Part shown: piece after piece, positions 43,122 through 54,554 of the stretch
Layout of the letters: every line of letters begins with the position of its first letter
Position numbering within the stretch: the first letter of the stretch is position 1
NCBI RefSeq assembly: GCF_918797505.1
Contig: NC_092796.1
Location: forward strand, 27,848,098-27,912,097
Source: Bemisia tabaci
Lineage: Eukaryota > Arthropoda > Insecta > Hemiptera > Aleyrodidae
Direction: 5' to 3'
Length of the DNA: 64,000 bases
Made by a program: the position numbers and the translations under genes
The notes under the pieces: model-generated
Told to the model about the DNA's origin: nothing
What the model saw: only the letters and a program-made list of their open reading frames with translations
Databases searched by the model: none

Positions 43122-43350
43122 TACAGGGTTATTCAAAAGTCACGCACCACTGGCCATGAGGGGGGTGGCCATTTGAAATTTTTGTGTTGCCCCCCCCCGC
43201 CCCCCCTCCCTCCGGAAGGATCAAAAACTGGAAAGCACCTAAAAAAGTTTCCCTCCTCGATATGAGGAAAAACTTCTTAAACCGCAAGTCGATATCATAA
43301 TTAGAACTAAAGTTATGGCCAGTGGTGCGTGACTTTTGAATAACCCTGTA
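43122..43350. mobile_element. Tc1/mariner-like MITE, TACAGGGTTATTC ends
   Basis: 229 bp. TACAGGGTTATTCAAAAGTC and GACTTTTGAATAACCCTGTA are perfect complements, and the stem continues through ACGCACCACTGGCCAT. Flanked by TA on both sides, the target preference of Tc1/mariner. Single-ended TACAGGGT sequences at about 47191 and 60353 may be relatives. Confidence 0.8.
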
Positions 43351-43534
43351 TATGCTTTCATAAGTATGGAGAGGCTCTCACTATCCAGTCGTGTATCTTA
43401 TATTGTGACAGATAGCTATAAAATACCACTAAGAGATCAATGACACGGATTGAACGAATAGTTCGAGAAGATTCATTCAGTAACGACTCCAAAAAGACGC
43501 GTGCATGAGGCATTGGCACTCTGTGAGGAGAGGG

Positions 43535-44476
43535 CAGTGGCGTGCGGTCCGGATAAGCAAGGCAAGCACTGCTTGCCCAAAGATTTCTAAAGAAAGAAGA
43601 AAATTACACCTATTAAATGTTTTACATTTTAGCAAATATAATTTATTAAATGCGTTCAGTAAGTAAATTGCATTAAAAACAGAAAGAGAGGGAGACAGAA
43701 ATACGTATAGAGCCACCAAAGTAGGAAAGCAGAAGAGCGGATGGAGGTGGCGCAGCGCGCTGCGCGGCCTGAACACGGGCCAACTCATGCGCTGGAGAAT
43801 CGCTTGCGATCAGCTGAGCGGAGCGCCACTGCTCGGCGGCGGAATCAAGGCGGGCGGGTAGAGCGGTACGTTCCGAGTCCGAGCCCTTCGCTGCGCGATC
43901 GCAGCTCGCTTCTCTTGGCCACCTCTTGGCCCGTCACCGCAGCGCGCTGCTTCTGCCTCCGATGCGCTATCTTGTTCCCTCTTTCCGTCGCGGTTGTAAT
44001 TGCTCCTCCGGAGCAAATGCCTTTATATTCTATAAAATTTCGCTCACTTGGATCTAATTGGTGATGAATTAGACAATTCTCAATCATGTTTTAAATGCAG
44101 AAAGCCTTTTTTTGGGAAATTTAAGTAACTCAAAAAATTCTAAATGCTGTAGAATAAAGACTACAATACCTCAAATAAGTGGCAAAATTAGGAGTTATGA
44201 GTAAGGAGCCGTCCTCCAATGCTCAATAACATTCGAGACAAGTTGAGTAAACGAAATCATAAATAAGAGAGAAAAAAATAAAAATACAGTTTTTCAAGAC
44301 GTTACGTTCCATCAGATTTCATCCGAAAAATAGAGCAAATAGAGTAAAATTTTAAGAATTTTCTAGGGAGGCTAGGGGGAGGGGGAAGGGAAAGAGGCTA
44401 CGTTAACCCCCCCCCCCCCCCCCCGGATGGCGAACGCTAGAGCTTGCCCTGTCACTGAACCCACCGCACGCCACTG
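43535..44476. mobile_element. hAT-like element, CAGTGGCGTGCGG family
   Basis: 942 bp with ends CAGTGGCGTGCGG and CCGCACGCCACTG. Exact 8-bp target duplication GGAGAGGG (43527-43534 and 44477-44484). Subterminal CAAGCACTGCTTGCCC and AGAGCTTGCCCTG are related. The interior has a GC-rich block (43740-43990), an 18-base C run (about 44407-44424) and no transposase frame. Confidence 0.93.
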
Positions 44477-44818
44477 GGAGAGGGTACCTTTGATTTGAGT
44501 TATAGGTATACGGAGATATCTTAATACTGTTGGATTATGGGCGGAACTAAGAATTGAAGTTCATTTTGCAATTAGGGGCTACAATTTTTGGCTCATCCGT
44601 AAAAACACTTATGTGCATGGCGGAATCCGTTGCCCTTTCTCATGCGCAGGTATTTCTCCACCCCCAATTTCTCTTCCTGGTTTTTCGACTTTTTCCGACC
44701 ATTACCAGTTGCAAATAAAGATGATAATATTAGTTGGATTTTGCGTAATTTTTTAATTTTTTATCAGAGTAAATGACAAGTGGTCTCTTCAGAATGTGCC
44801 CGTGCAAAAAACTTTAAA
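44477..44818. other. no feature recognised
   Basis: Unassigned sequence. Confidence 0.45.
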
Positions 44819-44864
44819 ATCACAAGTTGAAAAACGCTACAAGAGTTGGAATGATCGCGCTGAA

Positions 44865-45005
44865 CACTGCGGTCGGCGCATAACGCAGGTTAGCGCCTGC
44901 AAGACTGCATGAATACTTCGCGCATAGCGCGTACAGGCACTCCACGGTGCGCGCTGTTATAGTGCCTGCAAGGCTGCATAAATACTTCACGCATTGCAAG
45001 TACGC
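44865..45005. repeat. tandem cassette, two units (GCATGAATACTTCGCGCAT)
   Basis: Two units with TTAGCGCCTGCAAGACTGCA / ATAGTGCCTGCAAGGCTGCA followed by (T/A)AATACTTC(G/A)CGCAT, about 80 bp apart. No surrounding hAT ends are seen here. Confidence 0.75.
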
Positions 45006-45068
45006 TACTAAGCGGCAGCGCCTCAATCGTCGCGGTTCCCCGCTTCCCGACCTATGTAGTTCCAAGTT

Positions 45069-45309
45069 CTGCCGTGCTAATGAAAAACGCCGTATGAACA
45101 TTCGAGCGTTGCCAAATTTCCTTCCATAAAATGATTATTTTTGAGGAAAGATATAAATATTTTTCCTTGAAATTTTCAGGGACTTTAGGTGAAATCGTGA
45201 ACAAAACTGTCTGAAAAATTGGAGGGAAAATATTGGTAAGTTTACCAGGAAATTTGTGTTATATCAAAGGAAAGTTGGCAACGCCTGAAGGTTCATACGG
45301 CCACGGCAG
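45069..45309. mobile_element. CTGCCGTGC-family TIR element, full copy with a small terminal deletion
   Basis: Left end CTGCCGTGCTAATGAAAAAC. The right end reads TTCATACGG then CCACGGCAG, lacking the CGTTCTTCCTTAG segment. Confidence 0.8.
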
Positions 45310-45437
45310 TATAGGCCACTATGCGTAATATCAACTTGAAGACCGATCGATAGATCAGCTAGATGCACTGAATCACTTTTTTATGTACCGTATATTTGAT
45401 GTAATCTACTTTATCCAGATTTCACTGAAATCACCAT

Positions 45438-46555
45438 CCCAAGTAGCATTTTGCAACGAAAAAATTGCAATTTAAATGCAATAAAATTTCCAGATGATTT
45501 CAACTTTCTTGCAAGAAAATTGCAATTATTTTACAACATCTGACCCCCTCATTGTAAAAAAGTTGCAATTTTTTTTTTTGCAAAGAAATTTCAATATTGA
45601 CGACCTTTAAATTTCAACCCCTAAATTTTCCGGGGAAATTATAATAATTCGAACCCATGCTTACCTAATGTCCTACGACGTTTAGCAGCATAAAATACCG
45701 GACGCCCTTGAGTGGGCTTGAACCCGACCCGCGAATGTCATAGCGGAGCACTCTTCCACTGAGCTACAGGGAGCTGATGATGAGTTGGGTTGAAATCACG
45801 CCTGTTAAGGCTGTTATCGCATGCATTGCGTCAGTGCGTGGCTCAACATTCATCATAGATTTGATTAACGCCGTTTTTCTCAGGCTTCTTTCTTTTGCCT
45901 ATTATTTATTTTTTTTCGTGTTATTTATTTTTTTCATATTTTTTTTGTCTGATTTTTTTTTTCGATATCACGTAATAGGTACTCACACTAAATTTACACC
46001 GGTGTAAATTACACCACATACTAACTTGAGAACTTAAAAATATTTTCAAAAAATATTTTTAAAATATTTTCAAAACTTTCTTAAGGAATATTTTTAACAT
46101 GCATGTTTACAGGCAATATTTTTGAATTATTTTAAAAATATTTTTTGTAAACATTTTCAAAATATTCCTTTAAAATGTTTTAAAAATATTTTGAAAATAT
46201 TTTACTTACAATATTGCCATGAAAATATTTTGATAAAGGTGACAATATTTTCAAAATATGTTGGGCTATATGGGTTAGGTGAGACATTTAAGTCGAAAAA
46301 ACTTTAAAACAACTAGAGAATTGGATGCCAGGCACATGGCGTGAATTTGTTACAACATGATTGCACCGAAATTGCAGTCTTTATAGTGCCTTGAAAAAGA
46401 AGGTTAGGCAACAAGCATAATCTACATTTCTTGCAAACTTATTGCAATAAAATTGCAACTTTTTAAGCGCCTTCAAATGAACGTATAGGCAACAAGCAAA
46501 AATTGCAATCAACTCACAATCCATTGCAATGAAATTGCAATCCATGCTACTTGGG
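45438..46555. mobile_element. CCCAAGTAGCA-ended element with TTGCAA arrays
   Basis: 1,118 bp with ends CCCAAGTAGCA and TGCTACTTGGG. Both subterminal regions (45455-45600 and 46340-46545) carry many TTGCAAT/ATTGCAA motifs. The middle is an AT-rich palindromic block of AAAATATTTT words (46030-46255). A tRNA-like segment lies inside (45702-45773). No credible protein; the hydrophobic frame at 45777-46007 is AT-rich translation noise. Confidence 0.75.
45702..45773 (-). tRNA. degenerate tRNA-like sequence (pol III boxes A and B)
   Basis: Read on the minus strand. Box A is TAGCTCAGTGG, followed by a D-stem partner GAGT, and box B is GGTTCAAGCC, with total length near 72. The acceptor arm (CTCCCTG with a mismatched partner), the T-stem and an enlarged anticodon loop (CCGC-TATGACATTC-GCGG) do not fold properly, so no anticodon is assigned. 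Best read as a tRNA pseudogene or the head of a tRNA-derived SINE captured by the surrounding element. Confidence 0.45.
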
Positions 46556-46664
46556 ATCTACCTTCAACAATGATGAATATTAAAGAAATATTTGTTAAAA
46601 TTTTGAGTTCGGAACGAGAGAGGAGCGAGCATGCCTCACTCAGCATAAAGACCGTGATTGCGAC

Positions 46665-46900
46665 GCACGATGGATCGACTCGATAGCAGAGGTCGGACAT
46701 GAAATTTTTGACTAAAATTGCAAATTTTGATGTTTAATTCTCCACATTTTAAAGTTCAAGGTGTGTTCTTAGTAGGAAATTTCACGAGAAAACCAATGGA
46801 ACCACTTTTAGAACCTCAAAGTTTTGTATAAATGGAGTTATGAGCTTTTAAAGTTTCCAAATTTTGTCCGACCTTTCCTATAAACTCGCTCCGCTGTGCG
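46665..46900. repeat. dispersed repeat, uninterrupted copy
   Basis: Matches 20960-21475 but lacks the 260-bp CTGCCGTGC element found there, so it records the pre-insertion sequence. Confidence 0.65.
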
Positions 46901-47260
46901 ACGTAAAGATGACGGAGAGTCAGGATGGTTGTGCAGGTTGCGTTGTGACATCCTCGAAGGCGCATTATACCCATCGCGCCTCAGGCGTCATCTGACTTTG
47001 AGTCCGCTAGACTGGTTCTTGAACTTGTTGTATCCTCTTATGCGAAAGCTCGGCAAAAAGTGCCCCAAACCATTGTCACTGATCGTGTGGTGTGGTGACA
47101 CTTTAGTGTGGCCGTCAGCCGTCTGATTCCCTTTAACCTCCTCCACGTGACAAAAAAATGACAAAAAAGAAGGAAAAAACAGTTAAATGTACAGGGTGAC
47201 ACACGGAAGACCCAACAATTAGCCTGTCATTTTCCCCCTTTAGCCATTACACCATCTCTT
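46901..47260. other. no gene supported
   Basis: A 76-codon frame (46896-47126) is unrecognised. TACAGGGTGACACACGGAAG near 47190 resembles one end of a mariner-like element without its partner. Confidence 0.4.
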
Positions 47261-47500
47261 CACTGAAAATAAAACTCCGGCCGTGGGAGCCGCAATTACG
47301 GGCTATATAGACATACCGTCCGTTCCGGGCTCAAAGACCGAGAATTCCGGCTGCTGGAGGCGTAGCTTTGATTGTTCCGGGTTCAGAGGCCGAAGCTACG
47401 GCTCCAGCAGCCGGAATTTTTGGCCTTAGAGCCTGGAACGGACGGTATGTCTATACAGCCCGTAATTGCGGCTCCCACGGCCAGAGTTTTTTTTTCAGTG
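47261..47500. mobile_element. hairpin element, CACTGAAAA ends, CGGACGGTATGT interior
   Basis: 240 bp; nearly the whole length pairs. CGGCCGTGGGAGCCGCAATT pairs with AATTGCGGCTCCCACGGCC, and ACATACCGTCCGTTCCGGGC pairs with a GCCTGGAACGGACGGTATGT. Terminal CACTGAAAA and TTTTTTTCAGTG. A fragment is at 36450-36602. Confidence 0.85.
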
Positions 47501-47560
47501 TTTCAACCAATAGGATCGCTCCATTTTTCCTTTGTCTCTTGTCTATCTATTTCAATAACC
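47501..47560. repeat. ATAGACAAAG-family fragment
   Basis: CAACCAATAGGATCGCTCCA then CTTTGTCTCTTGTCTATC and TATTTCAATAA resemble the right end of that family. Confidence 0.55.
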
Positions 47561-47564
47561 AACA

Positions 47565-47630
47565 CAAAAGAGAGAGAGGGGAAGAGATAAAGGGAGAGAG
47601 GGGGAGAGAGATAGTGAGAGACACAAGAAT
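47565..47630. repeat. GA-rich microsatellite
   Basis: AGAGAGAGAGGGG, GGGAGAGAGGGGGAGAGAGA and similar words. Confidence 0.85.
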
Positions 47631-47824
47631 AAACCGAGCACATGGCGAGTTATTGATGGGTAACAGATGGACTGAAGTCTGATGATGGATGATGGATGTA
47701 TGACTGGGTTTTCATCCGAGATGGGACCGGTCTCACACAAATGCAGCCCACACCGCACGAGCGCTCAGACGTACCCCCGCCAAGTAAATTGAGGGCTAAT
47801 GCCTCATCGTGTCCCAGTCCTATA

Positions 47825-48077
47825 CTGCCGTGCCAAGGAAAAACGACGTATGAACCTTTCGGCGCTGCCAAATTTCCTTTAACAAATCCCAAATTTGTAG
47901 AAAAACTTCTGAATATTTATCGGTCAATTTCTCAAATAATTTTGTTTGTAATTTGATCTGAATTGTCTGAAGATTTCAAGGAAAAATATTCATAGCTTTC
48001 CTCATATGTTAACATTTTATCGGAGAAAATTTGGCAACTCTCGAATGTTCATACGGCGTTCTTCCTCAGAACGGCAC
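47825..48077. mobile_element. CTGCCGTGC-family TIR element, full copy
   Basis: 253 bp with ends CTGCCGTGCCAAGGAAAAAC and GTTCTTCCTCAGAACGGCAC; TAT and ATA flank the ends. Confidence 0.85.
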
Positions 48078-48131
48078 TATAGTCGCAATATAGTCTGGCC
48101 CCAAATGCTCTCAAGTAGTCTCTATGCAAGA

Positions 48132-48384
48132 CTGCTGTGCTGAGGAAGAACGCCGCGTGAACATTCGAACGTTGCCAACCTTCCAGTCGAAAAAGATTTG
48201 TTTCTGAGAAAAGTTACACATATTTTACCTTGATAATCTTGACCACTTTAGATCACACTGCCGACAAAATTCTCTGAAAAATTGGAAGAAAAACATATGC
48301 AAATATTCCCGGGAACGCATTATTTGTCAAAGTAAATTTGGCAACGTCAGGAGGTTCATACGGCGTTTTTCCTTTGAATGGCAG
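48132..48384. mobile_element. CTGCCGTGC-family TIR element, full copy
   Basis: 253 bp with ends CTGCTGTGCTGAGGAAGAAC and GTTTTTCCTTTGAATGGCAG, only 55 bp from the previous copy and in the same family but clearly diverged from it. Confidence 0.8.
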
Positions 48385-48399
48385 AAGAGCAAGATGGAG

Positions 48400-48650
48400 G
48401 AGTCGAGAAGTGCGCACAATGGAACAAGTCAACGATGGTGGAAGTCGGACAAAATGTGGAAACGTTAAAAGCTCATGACTCCCTTTTCACAAAACGCGGA
48501 TTTTTTAGAAGCGATATCATTGGGTTTCACGTAAAATATACTTGAGAAAGCACTCTTCAAACTTTAAAATTTCACATAATAAACATCTAATTTGCAATTT
48601 CGGTTATGAAATTCGTGTCCAACCTCCTTCATTGACTGGATCCACTGTGC
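48400..48650. repeat. dispersed repeat, relative of 46665-46900
   Basis: GGTGGAAGTCGGACAAAATG, AAACGTTAAAAGCTCATGAC and the ending TGGATCCACTGTGCG resemble the other copies in inverted order. Diverged. Confidence 0.45.
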
Positions 48651-48826
48651 GGCGCGGCGCGGTGGCGGTGAGGGATTGATGCCCGCCGTCGGGGAGCCCT
48701 GCCAATTAGCTAAAATAGGGGTCACCGAGCTCCAATTGAACCCGATATTCTAGGGTCAACCCAGGTTGTCAATTCAGGATACTCACAGGTTTATCGGCAA
48801 GGCAGCAATACGATCGAATTGAAATA

Positions 48827-49413
48827 TGCTTACTTTTTTGGCAAAATGCGGCATATTTTTTAAAAGCTAGCTTAAAGTTCAATATTCATCTTTTTGAAGC
48901 TGGTAACTTTAGAGATACGTGGTAGCCTTCAGCATTGAGATAATGTCAATTGTTACCAGTGAAAAACGTTCCGCAGAGTCTCAAAAATAAGTTTCTAGCA
49001 TAAAAATTTACATGGATTAATCTCACAACAAAATCTAAGGGTCGAAGAGTTTTACGGAGAGAGACCCGCTCGTGCCGTCTGGCCTTTTCAGACGAAAATC
49101 AAAGAAATTCACAAATCTGCACCTATCTGTAGCCAATTATAGCTGATTATCATTCTCGAAGGATTACTTGAGCACGCCATATGCTTACTTTTATGGCGAA
49201 ATGCGGCGAATTTTTCGAAAGCTTGCTTAAAGTTCAATTTTCATATTTTTGAAGTAGGTAACTTTAGAGTTACGTGGCAGCCTTTAGATTTGACATAATT
49301 TCAATTATTACCAGTGAAAAATGTTCTTCATAGTTTCAACAATAAGTTTCAGGCATCAAAATTTACATGCAATAACCTCAAAACAAAATACAAGGGTTGA
49401 AAAGATTTTGACG
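48827..49413. repeat. direct repeat of about 230 bp, period about 354 bp
   Basis: Copy 1 is 48827-49056 and copy 2 is 49182-49413. Shared phrases include GCTTACTTTT, GCTTAAAGTTCAAT, GGTAACTTTAGAG, TACGTGG(T/C)AGCCTT and TTACCAGTGAAAAA. Divergence of roughly a fifth implies an old tandem duplication of an unknown sequence. Confidence 0.75.
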
Positions 49414-50585
49414 AAGTGTGAAAATTTCAGGAACAGCGGAATCTGCCACATTTGAGGAGCTCTGGGAAAAATTGGAGGGAAAAAATTGAAAATGCATGCT
49501 AGATTCGTGTTGTGTGAATCCTTAGGAACACCTCATACCCACTTCGGATCCACAATTAGCGACACCCCCATGTCCGACCTTTTGCCCATTTCGTTCCAGT
49601 GTGCGCCATTGCTTTTCATTTTGTAGCGATTTTAATGAATCGACCATCAAAACACGATTATACAACTTGCGCAACTCATCAATTTTAAGTTAGTCTCGTT
49701 GGCAACTGCAATGACCTCAGAATGTAACAGGTGAGATGGGATAGGTGATTCGTGACCTATAACCCATTTTATAGTGAGACCTAGGAGATGGCCTCTATTT
49801 ACTGCTCACACCATCGCCTAGTATGCACTGGATACCGTGGGTGTCAAAATTATTTCAAAAACGACATTTTTTAGGGAAAAAGGGGGAGGTTATAGAAATG
49901 ATTTGATTAGCTTATATCAGCCTTGTTGAGAATTTGAGACGTATAGGTAACTAGAAAATGACGCCCAGTTATGACGGTTGGTTAGGTTTTTCAAGAGAAA
50001 AAAACTGTATGCTAATTGACAGCATTATTTGAAATTGTAGAGACGGTAACTTGTTTCCACTCAAAGAGCGGTTGAAGGACAAGGAGGTAAAACTTTCAAA
50101 ATAAGAGGAAGGGTTGAGTAGGACTGCCGCGCAAGAAGCGGCAACCGAGGGAGGAATCAGCGGACCGTGCGACGACACCGTGACATTCGCACTCTGCCCC
50201 AACCGCTGTCCGAGTCTTCGTGCTGTCCTCAATAACCCAAATCATTAGTGAAAATTTTAAGTGCCCTCTCAAAAAATTACACGATAATTCCGTGTCAAAT
50301 GTATAAATTATAATCCACGTGACACAATGCTCGATGAGTTTATTGTCGAAACCGTGCCTTTTAAAAAAACGCTTCGTGTTGACGAGGAAGTGAGGAGCAT
50401 AGCCTGTACTGACATGACGCCCACTCCTTGTTGCGATGACATTATTCAGGCTGGCGCTGCATGCTAGACACGGGAACAACATGTAAGAGTGAGTTGCATT
50501 TTTGAGCGGGGCCCATCGTGGCCGTATAGGGAAGACATGCGCGGTTGCGCGCCCACGCTTTGCCTGAAGTGCTACCGGTGGTAAC
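49414..50585. other. no gene supported
   Basis: A 128-codon minus frame (50096-50482) and an overlapping 87-codon frame are unrecognised and overlap each other. Base composition is ordinary. Confidence 0.35.
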
Positions 50586-50749
50586 CAGTGGCGTGGCGTT
50601 CTTTGCGATATATCGAGTGATCTGTCATTTAAAACTATGGGAAAGGATCGATAGACAGGGTGTTCCCAGAGAACGCCTTAATAATCGATTCTTTATCATA
50701 CCTTCAAATGGAGAAATATCGATAATCGATCATTCACGCCTCGCCACTG
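50586..50749. mobile_element. hAT-type MITE, CAGTGGCGTGGCG family (copy 8)
   Basis: 164 bp, flanked by an exact 8-bp duplication GTGGTAAC (50578-50585 and 50750-50757). The best diagnostic copy for assigning this family to hAT. Confidence 0.95.
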
Positions 50750-50757
50750 GTGGTAAC

Positions 50758-51972
50758 AAGTGTGTACACAAGCTCTCGAGGTTTCATCCACGAGTTAAGG
50801 TATGTCGATGGTAAAACTGGTACGGCACGGAACGACAAATGTCGGTTTGCGACGTCTACGATATCCAGAAAAAGAAGAGGTATCGGTAAGTGCCATTTTT
50901 GGGCCTACTCTAGTTGAATTTCCTCAACTCTACGATTGCTGCGTATTGAAGGTCTATATTTTTCGGATTGGTCATTTTTGGCCTCTATTTATGTGTAATA
51001 CTGGCCTTGACATTGGTCCATAGGCGGATTTTGATGTACAATTGAGATTATACGGATTTGCGGTCGAATGCCGAAAAATAGGCACTTTTTCAAAATCGTC
51101 CATAAATTACGTAACGCTCTAGGAGGGGGGGGGGGGGGGTCGAGTAGAGGATTTGCCATTTTGGATAGAGACCTACGTCAAAAAAGCGTTACAAGCGGGG
51201 GGAGGGAGTAGGAGTCAAAAATGCAGAAAAAGTGCGTCACGAAATTTGTGAACGCTCCCTCAGATCCATATTTGCTGATATGTGCCCCAAAACGCATACT
51301 TTTCAAAATTAGACAAAATTTTAGTTGGAGGGTAATTGGTCAGTACTGTTTTTGTTACTAAATATTTCTGTTTCGTAGAAATTAAGAGGATTTTCTGTAA
51401 AAGAAAGGTAGTTGTGACATGCCAGCGTTGCAGAGGAAGGACAAACGAGTACACCAAGTACCGTTTAATTAAAATAAACGAGAGCTTGGAATGTTCCTTT
51501 CCAACAGGATTTTTGTCACCCGAGTGAGCGAAGAGAGGTATTGGTAAAATCTATCATGAGATTTTAAAGGTATTATACATTGTTGTCGGACGCCGAAGAT
51601 ATTTTGGACTTCACCCTTGACAACGAGAGAACAGTGAGTGACGTGGACGCAAGTTCGACAAACTCAGTTACGTAAACTTGACCACTTGCTTTATAAATCT
51701 TGTCTTAATGGACATGGGTGGTCTGATCTGATCGTCGTCATTTTGTAATCACTTGCATGCCAGATAGATGAAAAATGACGATCTTTAAATCTCGAGGGTG
51801 AACATTTTCGGCAAAAAGAAGCATAAGATTCTTTATATTACCGTCAAGGCAAACCATCAGGGGAGCAAAATTAGTTCCAGGTTTTAAAAATGTGTTTTCT
51901 TTACCTCTTATACAGTCTCTGTATATAAAATCCTGATTTTCTGTTTCAAAAAGATATCACAGTACACGGCCC
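50758..51972. other. no gene supported; G-rich repeat
   Basis: 51096-51256 has CGTCCATAAATTACGTAACGC, an 18-base G run, GTCGAGTAGAGGATTTG, TACGTCAAAAAAGCGTTACA and GTGCGTCACGAAATTTGTG. These phrases are typical of a transposon-derived repeat with ACGTAACG/CGTTAC halves. The remainder is unassigned. Confidence 0.4.
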
Positions 51973-52138
51973 TAGTGGCGTGGAGTGATTTGCGATATGT
52001 CGATTGATCTGCTATTTTAACCTATGGAAAATGATATAGATAAACAGGGTGTTCGCGACCAACAGTTTAATAATTGATTCTTTACCACAGTTTCAAATGG
52101 GGAAATGTCGAAAATCGATCATTCACATCTCGCCACTA
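51973..52138. mobile_element. hAT-type MITE, CAGTGGCGTGGCG family (copy 9)
   Basis: 166 bp with terminal C changed to T (TAGTGGCG...CGCCACTA). Flanks CACGGCCC and CACGGACC agree at 7 of 8. Confidence 0.85.
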
Positions 52139-53622
52139 CACGGACCCGCTTAAAAGAGGGGTGTCCAAAATTTTAAAAAAAGCAAGTTCATATGTCTGCC
52201 GAATTTTCAAATTTATTTCGAGTCCAAAAATCACGGAAATAATTAGCCAGGTCTTAAAGTTTTTGCAGTTTTGATTAGGTTTCTTAGCAAATTCCTACGA
52301 CTTCGTCGTAAATTGATGAAGCAACGACGTTTCAAATATAAGAAATAATTGTTTAAGTCATACTCGTATCGTATTTTCCTCTATGTAGTAAAACAAATTT
52401 CCGAAATTCTACGAAATCATCATGGCTTGAATCATGGCAAACTTAAAAAGCTTTACAAGCTCCACAATTTCATAATGCGGCAAGTAATTTAATGTGAGTT
52501 TCGTTTCTCAAGTGTTGCTATACAGTTACAGAAAACGTGAAAATTTGGCAACATTGTTAAACCGCGACCAGCGTGGTGGCGGCGTCGGCGTTGGGCTCAA
52601 AATATCTCAATCTATTTTTTGGTCAATACTTGAGGCTGGATACGAACACATTGATGCGACAGAAACGCTAGCATGTGGTGGTATGCACTAGCGGTTCAGC
52701 GACCTCACGAATCTGCTCATTATTAGTTTCATTCGAAGGAGAAAATAATAAGTAACTTTAAGTACAATTTAAAAAACAACAATGCTACCAAATATTTGGT
52801 TATCGATCTATACCATACATTACCACTGCCTCAAAAATCAAGTAGACTCATGATAGAATTTACCCTATTTTTGGTAAATTTTGCATTTCTTTTTATCAGT
52901 GTTAAAGGTTCCTTCGTATCTTTTGATACGAATTGTATAGTCCGTATAGTCCCTGGGAGTTGAACGTGGCCACAATAATAGGGAACATAATATAAAGGAG
53001 ATCTTACACATATTTTAGTTCATTTTTAAATGAAATGCACCTTCATTATTTTTATTCATTTGTTTATCTGTTTTTTTGTTTTTTTTTAAATTTTTTTAGT
53101 GAGAATCTCCACCTATTACGGCGGAATATTACTATCAGACAATCGCCCCTACCTCAGTCCATACGCCTGCCTGAATTAGTGCCTAGTGCCTAAATGGTAG
53201 GAGTGTTGAGTAATAGGACTAAAATGGTAGTTCACGCAATATAAATTAACAGCAGCTCCTCATTCTCTTATAGGAATAGAGCGGCAGTCTCTCATTTATC
53301 CATGTGTTCATTAAATTAATGGACGTAGGTAGAAGAAGAAGAAATTGGGACAACGGACTGAGCACATTACCGTTCCTGCTTTTTATTTTACGAAGTAAGA
53401 ATGTCGTAGGAACGGACTTGGGCCTAGCAACTGTTATACTCCGCACACGGCAGGAAATAAATACCTTTATTGACCACTAAAAAGCAACTGCAATCTTATT
53501 TTGGCAGTTTGAATATTTCCTCGCAAGAATCAAAGCAAGAATCCGTAAATTGGTTCGTAGATTTGGAACTCGTGCTTATACTTTCGGGAGAACCCAAAAT
53601 TAAGTGTGGTTCATTCCAATGC
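52139..53622. other. no gene supported
   Basis: Long AT-rich stretch with only short frames. Near 53230-53400 (CAGCAGCTCCTCATTCTC onward) the sequence is less AT-rich but unrecognised. Confidence 0.4.
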
Positions 53623-54554
53623 CCTGGTAAAAATTGGAGATAGGAGCTGCGTTTCAAAATACTAGAAGAATTCTTATAGCCGGCTAATGGAGGTGATAGA
53701 AAATCATATAGCTGGCTGTAGAAAGCGGAGAAAATCATAGAGCCGGGCTATACGAAGCGATAAAAAATTATGAAGGCGGGCTATAGTTCCTATCGCTGGA
53801 TTATAACCTTATCGCCATCTGCTATGAAAGGCTATAAGAAATTGTGTAGAAATTCGTGTGCTTTGAAAATCATTAAGTTTGATACGGAACCACCTTAATA
53901 TTTACAAAACGCACATTATATTTTCCTTTAAATCATATTTTTTTTAATCAATTAAAATGAGAATAATCCATACAGAGCGTGCAAACATTTCAAAATCATC
54001 AGTTGAAAAACGCTGACTCCGCCAGATGAAATATTAGAGCCTAACACAAAGCGGAGCGGCGACGCACTGGCGCCTACAAACCTAACAGGGATACTTCACG
54101 CATTGCGCAACGCGTGAAGTATCCCTTTTAGGTTTGAAGGCGCCGATGCTCGTTTCGCGCTGGCCGCCGCCCGCCGCGCCGCAGCGTGCCACGGCGCTTG
54201 AAGCAACTATTTCACACAGAGGTATTGCACAGTATCATACGAAAATTGAAGGCGCGCTAACATATTAGGAATGGCAGGCGTCCATCAAAAGTACGGAGTT
54301 TCCCTCGCAAAATAAATCAAGATACAACGGCCCAAAAAAGAGCGGTAGTCCAAAAACTCACTAAGTCCTAGCATCCGTAAGTAGTAACATTTAGTATACA
54401 CTTTATCGTCTGGCTGTTGCTTATTAATCGTCATCGGCTATAAAAGGCTATAAGAAATTGTGTAGCCGGCTATAGAGGCTATTGGAAATCTTACGGCCGA
54501 CTGTAGGTCTATATGGTATTTTGGAACACAGATTTACTGCCAATTTTTACCAGG
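53623..54554. mobile_element. CCCTGGTAAAAATTGG-family TIR element (copy 2)
   Basis: 932 bp with ends CCTGGTAAAAATTGG and CCAATTTTTACCAGG, longer than the intronic copy (6199-6877). Both subterminal regions are full of TATAGCCGGCTATA-type motifs. The central hairpin at 54069-54144 is conserved. Relative to the intronic copy the interior is inverted. Confidence 0.85.
54069..54144. repeat. 76-base near-perfect hairpin, second copy
   Basis: GGCGCCTACAAACCTAACAG...GGATACTTCACGCATTGCG then complement CGCGTGAAGTATCC...GGCGCC. Compared with 6583-6658, substitutions are few. Confidence 0.75.

Noticed and set aside
45702..45773. Functional tRNA gene
   Set aside because: A and B boxes are present, but the acceptor and T stems mismatch and the anticodon loop is enlarged; listed only as tRNA-like.
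45777..46007. Hydrophobic 76-codon frame as a small membrane protein
   Set aside because: The Phe/Leu/Ile run comes from T-rich low-complexity DNA inside the CCCAAGTAGCA element.
50096..50482. 128-codon minus-strand frame
   Set aside because: It overlaps another open frame in a different phase and shows no similarity, codon bias or splice support.
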